From the NCBI GenBank assembly GCA_910585245.1, contig CAJUCO010000037.1, forward strand, positions 1-24,252: 24,252 nucleotides of DNA, in the 5' to 3' direction. Positions 14,401 to 23,716 of the stretch are shown here, one piece after another. The stretch is from an uncultured Oscillibacter sp. GTDB lineage: Bacteria; Bacillota; Clostridia; Oscillospirales; Oscillospiraceae. The notes beneath the pieces are model-generated. The model made no database searches. It saw only the letters and a list, made by a program, of their open reading frames with translations, and was not told where the DNA came from. The first letter of the stretch is position 1; the number at the start of each line of letters is the position of its first letter. Made by a program: the position numbers and the translations under genes.

Positions 14401-15567
14401 TCAACGGATGGTCCGAACCCGGATGACGCCCTTGAGTTTTCTCACTTCCTCCAAGACGGCGGGTTCCACCTCGGTTCCCAGGTCCACCAGGGTATAGGCG
14501 TAGTCCCCTTTGCTCTTGTTGCTGAGATTCTCCACATTCACTCCGTCCCGGCTGAGAAGGGCGGTGATGCTGGCCAGCATGGCGGGAATATTTTTGTGGA
14601 AAACGCAAAGCCGTTGGGCGCCGCTGCGGTCCAGGTAGACGTCGGGGAGGTTGACAGCGTTTTTGATGTTCCCGTTTTCCAGGTAATCCCGCAGCTCCTC
14701 CGCCGCCATGACGGCGCAGTTTTGTTCGCTCTCCGGGGTGGAGGCGCCCAGGTGGGGCATGGCCACCACGTGGGGATTGGCCACCAGATTGTTTGTTGGA
14801 AAATCGGTGACGTAGGCCGTCACCTTTCCCGCGTCCAAGGCGGCCAGCACTGCCTCTTCGTCCACAATGCCCCCACGGGCCAAATTGATGAGCCGGACGC
14901 CGGGTTTCATGGCGGCAAAGGCGGCGGGGCCGATCATGTGCCGGGTTTTCTCGTTAAAATGAATGTGGGCGGTGATGTAGTCCGCCTTTTTATAGAGCTC
15001 GTTTACGTCTCGAACCACATGGACGTGCCGGTCCAGGCGCAGGGCGGCGTCCACGGAGAGGAAGGGATCAAAGCCGTACACGTCCATCCCCAGGTCCAGC
15101 GCCACGTTTGCAACCAGCGAGCCGATGGCCCCCAGACCGATGACCCCCAGGGCCTTGCGGTAGAGCTCCGGGCCCACGAAGGCGGACTTGCCCTTCTCCA
15201 CCACCGTCTCCACCTCCACACCGGAGGCCGCCTGGTTCTTCACCCAGCGCACCGCCCCGGTGACGTCCCGGGAGGAGATGAGCATGGCGCAAAGAACCAG
15301 TTCCTTTACCGCGTTGGCGTTGGCCCCGGGAGTGGAGAACACCGCCACCCCCTTCTTGGAACAGCGCTCCAAAGGAATATTGTTCACCCCCACTCCCGCC
15401 CGGGCGATGGCAAGCAAACTCTCCGGAAGAGGATAGTCCAACAAATTGGCGGAGCGGACCAGGATGCCCTCCTCCGCCTCCACATCCTCGCCCACCTGAT
15501 AACGGCCGGGGTCCAGCCGCGCCAGTCCCTGAGGGGCGATCTTGTTAAATGTTTTGATCCGATACAT
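14401..15567 (-). CDS. serA: D-3-phosphoglycerate dehydrogenase
   Basis: 388-residue NAD-dependent enzyme for the first step of serine synthesis, 3-phosphoglycerate to 3-phosphohydroxypyruvate. The substrate-domain start includes the GVGVNNIPLE region. The Rossmann loop is IGLGAIGSLVANVAL, catalytic Arg is in LINLARGGIVDE, Glu follows, and the catalytic His is in VAMPHLGASTPESEQN. A C-terminal ACT domain (from about residue 318, RLCVFHKNIPAMLASITALL) suggests serine feedback. The frame runs 68 codons further upstream, but ATG 15567 is preferred: GGAGG lies 8 nt upstream and the family-typical MYRIKTFNKI start is there. It is the short, ACT-containing type common in Clostridia. No serB or serC adjoins it. 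Confidence 0.93.
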   Translation of the reverse strand: MYRIKTFNKIAPQGLARLDPGRYQVGEDVEAEEGILVRSANLLDYPLPESLLAIARAGVGVNNIPLERCSKKGVAVFSTPGANANAVKELVLCAMLISSRDVTGAVRWVKNQAASGVEVETVVEKGKSAFVGPELYRKALGVIGLGAIGSLVANVALDLGMDVYGFDPFLSVDAALRLDRHVHVVRDVNELYKKADYITAHIHFNEKTRHMIGPAAFAAMKPGVRLINLARGGIVDEEAVLAALDAGKVTAYVTDFPTNNLVANPHVVAMPHLGASTPESEQNCAVMAAEELRDYLENGNIKNAVNLPDVYLDRSGAQRLCVFHKNIPAMLASITALLSRDGVNVENLSNKSKGDYAYTLVDLGTEVEPAVLEEVRKLKGVIRVRTIR

Positions 15568-15631
15568 ATGGAAACCTCCAAACAGAAGTGATCGTATCCC
15601 AGCCGCCCGCCGCGGCGAGCGTTTCCTACTT

Positions 15632-15660
15632 AGTATAGACTTCTTTCCCTCCGGGGGCAA
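15632..15660 (-). promoter_or_regulatory. Promoter of serA
   Basis: On the minus strand, TTGCCC (15660-15655), 17 bp, TATACT (15637-15632). The leader of about 58 nt includes a GC-rich palindromic stretch (CCGCGGCGG region, about 15605-15620). Confidence 0.65.
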
Positions 15661-15725
15661 GTGGTATTTCCACAGTATTTTCCGGTTTTGTTGCTTTTGC
15701 CATGGAGCTTTTGGAAAAATCCCCG

Positions 15726-15731
15726 TATACT
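15726..15731 (+). promoter_or_regulatory. Possible -10 box of the following unknown gene
   Basis: TATACT lies 33 nt before the start codon of the 126-residue protein gene. The -35 region (TGGAGC at 17 bp) is poor. It diverges from the serA promoter. Confidence 0.35.
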
Positions 15732-15764
15732 GGGCAAAATCATTCCGTTCAGGAGGGCTCCGCC

Positions 15765-16145
15765 ATGGCAATCTTCACCCCAAAGTCCCTTGCCAAGTCC
15801 CATCCGCTGGAGAACCCCGCCGGGGATTACAAATCCGCCCGGAAGGCGGAGCAATACCGTTTCAGCGAAAACGCCATTTACTTTCCCGCCTTTCCAGGGA
15901 CGCAATACCTCTCCTTCACCTCTCTTACAAGGGCCCTGACCCGGAACACCAGTTTGCCCCTGACAGGGTGCTGCGGCAAGGCCCTGCCGGTGACCCGGCT
16001 GCGGCTGTATTACGACGGCGGGGAGTTCTATCAGGACTTCACCTTTGAAAAGCTGGCAAACGCCAACCAGGTATTGGATGCAGTGGCCGCCGCCCGTCCA
16101 GAGATCCCCATTCAGCGGGAGGAGCGGGGGCAAAGCGCTATCTAG
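15765..16145 (+). CDS. Conserved-looking protein of unknown function
   Basis: 126 residues, soluble, no signal peptide or membrane helix. ATG 15765 has AGGAGGG at good spacing; the frame extends upstream to 15702, but that part would precede the likely promoter. The middle alternates beta-strand-like stretches (QYRFSENAIYFPAF, YLSFTSLTRALTRNTSL, VTRLRLYYDGGEFYQDF) and ends in an amphipathic helix (EKLANANQVLDAVAAARPE). This layout recalls small PH-like barrels, but I cannot assign a family. It is monocistronic, with structured repeat copy 3 about 95 bp downstream. Confidence 0.8.
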   Translation: MAIFTPKSLAKSHPLENPAGDYKSARKAEQYRFSENAIYFPAFPGTQYLSFTSLTRALTRNTSLPLTGCCGKALPVTRLRLYYDGGEFYQDFTFEKLANANQVLDAVAAARPEIPIQREERGQSAI

Positions 16146-16240
16146 CGTCTTTTTAAAATCGCGTTCCACGTTCTCCGCTTTTCCTCAAGGAGCCTTGGCT
16201 CCCTCTTGCGCAACCCCATCTCCCGGTCCGGGAAGGATAC

Positions 16241-16446
16241 GCCGGAGGCTTTGCCTCCGGCACAGAGTGTCGAAAAACCGTAAAAACTATCCCCGACGGG
16301 AAGGAAGAGAGTTACGAGAGGAACCCAGGAAGGGTTCCTTTCGTTTTCAATCATAAGTTTTCAAAACCTCTTCAAAGGTTTTGAAAACTTGCGCAGGCTG
16401 GCAAAAATACTTTTTGACAGCCTGAGCCGGAGGCTTTGCCTCCGGC
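16241..16446 (+). repeat. Dispersed structured repeat, copy 3
   Basis: 206-bp element between the unknown 126-residue gene and the MerR promoter. Its two terminal hairpins (16241-16261 and 16426-16446) are identical 21-mers: arms GCCGGAGGC and GCCTCCGGC, loop TTT. Internal stems are CGTAA/TTACG (16279-16283 with 16312-16316) enclosing CCC-GAC-GGG, GAGAGGAACCC/GGGTTCCTTTC (16315-16343), AAGTTTTCAAAACCT/AGGTTTTGAAAACTT (16355-16390) and CAGGCTG.CAAAAA/TTTTTG.CAGCCTG (16394-16423). The last hairpin is followed by ATCTTTCGCTCTTTTTT, so it may terminate upstream transcription. With the 95 bp before it (only a small GGAGCC-TT-GGCTCC hairpin at 16189-16202) it accounts for the gene-free stretch up to the MerR promoter. 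Confidence 0.9.
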
Positions 16447-16483
16447 ATCTTTCGCTCTTTTTTGGGAATTTACAAAATTCCTC

Positions 16484-16514
16484 TTGACCTTCCCCCTGCT
16501 GGAAGGTGTATCAT
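16484..16514 (+). promoter_or_regulatory. MerR-type promoter with 19-bp spacer and operator
   Basis: TTGACC (16484-16489), a 19-bp spacer, TATCAT (16509-16514). Within the spacer is an exact inverted repeat, ACCTTCC-N7-GGAAGGT (16487-16507). An over-long 19-bp spacer holding a dyad is the hallmark of promoters switched by MerR-family activators. It sits directly before a merR-like gene, so autoregulation is expected. The predicted start is near 16521. Confidence 0.8.
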
Positions 16515-16539
16515 GAACTCGGAAGCTGAGGTGAGGGAC

Positions 16540-17190
16540 TTGAAAATCAACGAGGTGGAAGCCCTGGTGGGCATCACCCGGAAAAACATCCGGTTTTATG
16601 AGTCCGAGGGACTGCTGGCCCCCCGGCGAAACAGCGAGAACGGCTACCGGGACTACGGAGACGCCGAAATTCGCACGCTGCTTCAAATCAAGCTACTGCG
16701 CAAGCTGGGCGTGTCCCTGGAGGAGATCCGGCGGATGCAAGGCGGCATCCATACGGTGGGAGACGGTATGCGCCGCCATCTGGTCTCTCTGGAGCGGGAC
16801 CGGGACAACCTGGACCAGGCCATTCGCCTTTGCGCCGGGTTGACGGACCGGCAGGAGCGGCTGGGGGACTTGGACGCGGGCAGCATTTTAAAGGAGATGG
16901 AGACCATGGAGCAAAGCGGCGCCACCTTCCAGAACAAGCAGCGGCAGGATGTCCGCATCCGCTACGTGGCTCCGGTGGTCATCACCGTGCTGATGCTGCT
17001 TTTGATGGGAGGCATCGCGGGGCTGATTCTCTGGCTCACCGCCCTGAGCGCCGGGGAAGCGCCCCCCGCCTTCATGCTTGCGGTCTTCGCCCTGGTCCCC
17101 CTGGTTATCAGCGGCGGCGTGGTGCTGGCTCTGGTTCAGCGGATTCAGGAAATTGGGAAGGGAGAGATTGACGATGCGAAAAACTACTAA
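16540..17190 (+). CDS. Membrane-anchored MerR-family transcriptional regulator
   Basis: 216 residues. The N-terminal winged helix-turn-helix is typical of MerR (KINEVEALVGITRKNIRFYESEGLL at residues 2-26, then RNSENGYRDYGDAEIRTL and LRKLGVSLEEIRRM). A helical dimerisation region follows to about 135. Instead of a ligand-binding domain the C terminus has two membrane helices (about 143-167 and 177-198) and a cytoplasmic tail RIQEIGKGEIDDAKNY. ATG 16513 lies within the predicted -10 box, so TTG 16540 with GAGGTG 6 nt upstream is the better start, and it gives the usual MerR N terminus. It overlaps the next gene by 17 nt; that gene encodes a similar two-helix protein. It probably senses a membrane signal or partner. 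Confidence 0.87.
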   Translation: MKINEVEALVGITRKNIRFYESEGLLAPRRNSENGYRDYGDAEIRTLLQIKLLRKLGVSLEEIRRMQGGIHTVGDGMRRHLVSLERDRDNLDQAIRLCAGLTDRQERLGDLDAGSILKEMETMEQSGATFQNKQRQDVRIRYVAPVVITVLMLLLMGGIAGLILWLTALSAGEAPPAFMLAVFALVPLVISGGVVLALVQRIQEIGKGEIDDAKNY

Positions 17191-17428
17191 GAAGAAAATT
17201 GCCCCCATTATCATCACCGTGGCGGTGGTGCTGTATATCGGGCCGCTGGTTCTGGCGCTCCTGGCAGACATGGGCGGCCTATTTGAAGAGGGTGTCTTTT
17301 CCCCTCTGATCTTTCTCACGGCCTATCTCCTTTTGGGCGGCGCGGTGATCGTTGGTGTGATCAGGGCCCTGCTCCAGCGGCTGGATGAGATTGACGGCGG
17401 CGAGGAGGAGGAGGCCAGCCGGTACTAG
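17174..17428 (+). CDS. Small two-helix membrane protein with RxxEIxxGExxxAxxY tail
   Basis: 84 residues: short basic N terminus (MRKTTKKKIAP), two membrane helices (about 9-31 and 43-66) and tail RLDEIDGGEEEEASRY. The helices and tail resemble the membrane part of the MerR protein encoded just upstream (APIIITV against APVVITV at helix 1; the same tail pattern), so it looks like a stand-alone version of that domain. ATG 17174 lies inside the last codons of the regulator gene, with GGGAAGGGAGAG upstream serving as ribosome binding site. A shared sensor or a complex with the regulator is an inference. No named family recognised. Confidence 0.82.
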   Translation: MRKTTKKKIAPIIITVAVVLYIGPLVLALLADMGGLFEEGVFSPLIFLTAYLLLGGAVIVGVIRALLQRLDEIDGGEEEEASRY

Positions 17429-17458
17429 GCCTTGTTTGAAAATTGGCGGAACGTCCGC

Positions 17459-17487
17459 AAAAAAGCGGGACGCTTTCAGCGTCCCGC
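17459..17487 (-). terminator. Intrinsic terminator of the PilZ gene
   Basis: GCGGGACGCT and AGCGTCCCGC form a 10-bp stem with a three-base loop. On the minus strand TTTTTT follows. On the plus strand no T-run follows, so it mainly serves the minus-strand gene. Confidence 0.88.
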
Positions 17488-17508
17488 CTGGGTTGCCTAT
17501 GGAATGGA

Positions 17509-18246
17509 TTACCAGTGCCCACCCTCCGAGCGGCTGTGCTCCCGCCGGTTGCCCAATTGCATATTGAAGAGGATCTTTGTCAGGGAATTGATTTCCTCCT
17601 TCTTCAGCTGGGCAAAGAGGACGCCGCAGCGAAACTCGCTGGGTCCGCACTCCACCACTCGGATGATCTCGCCGATGAAGTCCATGGCCACGTAATCCTC
17701 CAGCTTGACCTTGAGGCGCAGCACCTCCCCCTCTCCATGGAGATACTCCGAGGTGAAGCAGCAGCCGCCGGTACTGATATCCACCAGCTTGCACTCCTCC
17801 GGCCGCTCGAAGCGCTCGTCGTTCATATAGTAAATGGAGATGGGAACATTATTCACCGCCAGACGGAAGGTGTCCCGGTGATTCTCGTGAACCTCCGGCT
17901 CCAAATTCTTCAGCCGCATCTGGATGCGAGAGGACTCCTCCACCGTGGCCCGAAGATAAAACTGGTTCATCTTGTTGTCGCAGCCCCGGACATACACCGT
18001 GCTGCCCGGTTCGCAGACCTTGAAGGACAGTCCGCCGGGGTGGCGCCCCATGGTGAGATCCGTTCCCCCATGCTCGGTAATCAGTCCGGTGTTCAGCACC
18101 CGGCCGGATTTCTCCACCACCTCGATGGGCATTTCTCTGCACATCTCAGGCAGTCCCGGGGGCGCCTCCTCCAGCACCGGCGCCGTCGGCGCCGGGACGT
18201 ATTCCGCAAGATCCTGGTCCCGGTTCAAAAAAGAAAAAATACCCAT
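17509..18246 (-). CDS. PilZ-domain protein (YcgR-like, c-di-GMP binding)
   Basis: 245 residues. The N-terminal part (about 40-120) is a YcgR-N-like beta domain (PIEVVEKSGRVLNTGLI, GSTVYVRGCDNKMNQFYLRATVEE). The PilZ domain (about 120-230) carries the c-di-GMP-binding RDTFR (RxxxR, residues 124-128) and DISTGG (DxSxxG, 156-161). Such proteins transmit c-di-GMP levels to motility or surface functions. ATG 18246 has AGGTGG about 7 nt upstream; the longer frame begins in the leader, 3' of the predicted transcription start, without a good ribosome site. No flagellar genes are in the window. It is a single gene with its own promoter and terminator. Confidence 0.92.
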   Translation of the reverse strand: MGIFSFLNRDQDLAEYVPAPTAPVLEEAPPGLPEMCREMPIEVVEKSGRVLNTGLITEHGGTDLTMGRHPGGLSFKVCEPGSTVYVRGCDNKMNQFYLRATVEESSRIQMRLKNLEPEVHENHRDTFRLAVNNVPISIYYMNDERFERPEECKLVDISTGGCCFTSEYLHGEGEVLRLKVKLEDYVAMDFIGEIIRVVECGPSEFRCGVLFAQLKKEEINSLTKILFNMQLGNRREHSRSEGGHW

Positions 18247-18329
18247 ACCCGCACCACCTGTATCAAAGATTCGAAAGCCTATGCCCATCCGGCCAGAGGC
18301 CATCGGTGTTTCATCGCCGCTTATTGGGC

Positions 18330-18358
18330 ATTATAACATAAAACCTTTTGCGCAGCAA
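18330..18358 (-). promoter_or_regulatory. Promoter of the PilZ gene
   Basis: On the minus strand, TTGCTG (18358-18353), 17 bp, TATAAT (18335-18330), with an extended TGT before the -10. The leader is about 75 nt. Confidence 0.7.
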
Positions 18359-18434
18359 GCCCTTCCCCATTTTTGCGGGGACGGCAAAAGCTGGGGGCAA
18401 GGCCCCCTGCCATTCTATGAAAGGAGGGAGCAAT

Positions 18435-18698
18435 ATGACGGCTTCCCTCTCATCCCAACAGCGCCGCCAGCGGCGGCAGGCCACATGGAGCGTTGTGGCC
18501 TTCGTCCTGCTACAGGCGGTTTGCGCGGCCGTGTTCGCCGCGCTGTGCCTTATTCCGGACCTGCCCAGGTGGGCATTCTGGCTCTTCGCCGCCCTGGCGG
18601 GCGGATGCGGACTGCCGGTTATCCCCGCCCTGGTGGTGTTAAAAGAACGTTTTCATGAAATTGAAGGAGGAGAATCCGATGCTGCTGCTGAATATTGA
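18435..18698 (+). CDS. Small two-helix membrane protein with RxxEIxxGExxxAxxY tail
   Basis: 87 residues: a basic Gln/Arg-rich N terminus (SSQQRRQRRQ), two membrane helices (about 16-39 and 45-68) and tail RFHEIEGGESDAAAEY at the extreme C terminus. The tail follows the same 16-residue pattern as the MerR-like regulator and the 84-residue protein upstream, so the three appear related. ATG 18435 has AAGGAGGGAG. The last 20 nt overlap the YbjQ gene, whose ribosome site is the DNA for EGGE. First gene of a three-gene overlapping operon. No clear promoter was seen; GGGGGC-AAG-GCCCCC forms a hairpin in its leader (about 18403-18417). Confidence 0.82.
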   Translation: MTASLSSQQRRQRRQATWSVVAFVLLQAVCAAVFAALCLIPDLPRWAFWLFAALAGGCGLPVIPALVVLKERFHEIEGGESDAAAEY

Positions 18699-18990
18699 CC
18701 ACGTGCCCGGAAAAGAAATTGAGGCCCTGGGAATCGTGAAGGGAACGGTGGTCCAATCCAAGAACTTCGGAAAAGACTTTATGGCCGGTATGAAAACCCT
18801 GGTGGGCGGCGAGATTGTGGGCTACACCGAGATGCTCAACGAGGTCCGGCAGATCGCCACAAAACGCATGGTGGACGAGGCCCAGGCCCTGGGGGCCGAC
18901 GCGGTGGTGAACGTACGTTACGGTTCATCTTCCGTCATGCAGGGAGCCGCTGAGGTGGTGGCCTACGGCACGGCGGTGAAGGTGAAGTGA
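18679..18990 (+). CDS. YbjQ/DUF74-family protein
   Basis: 103-residue soluble protein of the YbjQ (UPF0145) family, small pentamer-forming proteins sometimes labelled heavy-metal binding though the function is unsettled. Family features are the VPGKEIEALGIVKGTVVQSKNFGKDF start, the glycine-rich GGEIVGYTEML, then the helix with EARQIA-like VRQIATKRMVDEAQALGADAVVNVRYGSS and the closing AYGTAVKVK. ATG 18679 has AAGGAGGAG upstream; ATG 18655 would lack one. It overlaps the membrane-protein gene by 20 nt and its TGA is shared with the ATG of the next gene (TGATG), so all three are translationally coupled. Confidence 0.93.
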   Translation: MLLLNIDHVPGKEIEALGIVKGTVVQSKNFGKDFMAGMKTLVGGEIVGYTEMLNEVRQIATKRMVDEAQALGADAVVNVRYGSSSVMQGAAEVVAYGTAVKVK

Positions 18991-19700
18991 TGCGTGTCAC
19001 CTTTTTGGAGCACAGTGGCTTTCTGGTGGAGTCCGGTTCCGCCGCGCTGCTGTTCGACTGGTGGAAAGGGGAACTTCCGGCCATTGCGCCGGGGGTCCCC
19101 CTGTACGTCTTTGCCAGCCATTTGCACGAAGACCACTTTGACCCGCAAATCTTCTCTCTGGACAATGGCCGGCGGGATGTCCGCTTCCTCCTGGGCCACG
19201 ACATCAAGCCAACCCCCCGGAACCGGGAGCGGTGGGGTCTCTCCCCGGAGACGGAGGAGAAATGCCACAACCTTCAAGGCGGACAAACCCTCTCTTTGCC
19301 CCTTGCCCAGGTGGAAGCCCTCTCCTCCACTGATGAGGGCGTGGCTTTTCTTATCACGGTGGACGGCCAAACCATTTTCCACGCTGGGGATTTGAACTGG
19401 TGGCACTGGGAGGGAGAGGACAAGGCCTGGAACCGCAACATGGAGGCAAACTTCAAACGGTACACAGAGCCTCTCCGGGGCCGGAACATCGACCTCGCCA
19501 TGCTGCCCCTGGACCCCCGCTTGGGGAACGCGGGCCTTTGGGGACCGGCCTATTTCCTGGAAACGGCGAACATCCGGCGCTGTTTGCCCATGCACCAGTG
19601 GGAGGATTTCGGTTTTACCAGGAAGTTTCTGGAAAACCATCCCACCTTTACAGACACCGTGGTTCCGGTGGAACGGAACGGTCAGGTCTTCGTCTTCTGA
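18990..19700 (+). CDS. Metallo-beta-lactamase-fold hydrolase (UlaG-like)
   Basis: 236-residue predicted cytoplasmic metal-dependent hydrolase of the COG2220/UlaG type. The metal-site motif HLHEDHFD (HxHxDH, about residues 45-52) follows a strand ending FASHLH. A second ligand region is IFHAGDLNWWHWEGEDKAW (His and Asp), and the terminal His lies in CLPMHQWEDFGF. Two Trp-rich stretches are characteristic of the subgroup. ATG 18990 overlaps the YbjQ stop as TGATG; GTG 18987 is the alternative. Third gene of the coupled operon. Substrate unknown; the link to YbjQ and a membrane protein suggests shared regulation rather than a known pathway. Confidence 0.92.
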   Translation: MRVTFLEHSGFLVESGSAALLFDWWKGELPAIAPGVPLYVFASHLHEDHFDPQIFSLDNGRRDVRFLLGHDIKPTPRNRERWGLSPETEEKCHNLQGGQTLSLPLAQVEALSSTDEGVAFLITVDGQTIFHAGDLNWWHWEGEDKAWNRNMEANFKRYTEPLRGRNIDLAMLPLDPRLGNAGLWGPAYFLETANIRRCLPMHQWEDFGFTRKFLENHPTFTDTVVPVERNGQVFVF

Positions 19701-19758
19701 CAAGGCAAACCCCTTTCGGGTATGAGGAAAAGCCGGCGGCGCCTTCCCTCCCCGGCTG

Positions 19759-19796
19759 AAAAAAAGCAAAGGTCCCAAAGGGACCTTTGCTTTTTT
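19759..19796. terminator. Bidirectional terminator between the MBL gene and rpoC
   Basis: GCAAAGGTCCC and GGGACCTTTGC form an 11-bp stem with an AAA loop. It is flanked by seven A on the left and six T on the right, so it terminates the plus-strand operon and the convergent rpoBC operon. Confidence 0.93.
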
Positions 19797-19816
19797 ATGC
19801 CGGTTTCGTCTTCCGC

Positions 19817-23662
<3,846 letters not shown>

Positions 23663-23716
23663 AGTGCGCGTTCCTCCTTCATTGCTCCGGCGTTGCCGGA
23701 ATATTCCATGAACGCA

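Noticed and set aside
14236..15591. 451-codon plus-strand ORF over mscS and serA
   Set aside because: Shadow of two clearly recognisable minus-strand genes.
2681..16446. CRISPR array or insertion sequence explanation for the repeated element
   Set aside because: The copies are kilobases apart, in both orientations, without spacers; no transposase ORF and no simple terminal repeats of a known IS were seen.
18348..18434. Upstream extension of the 87-residue membrane protein to 18348
   Set aside because: The extension overlaps the divergent pilZ promoter and lacks a ribosome site; ATG 18435 has a strong one.
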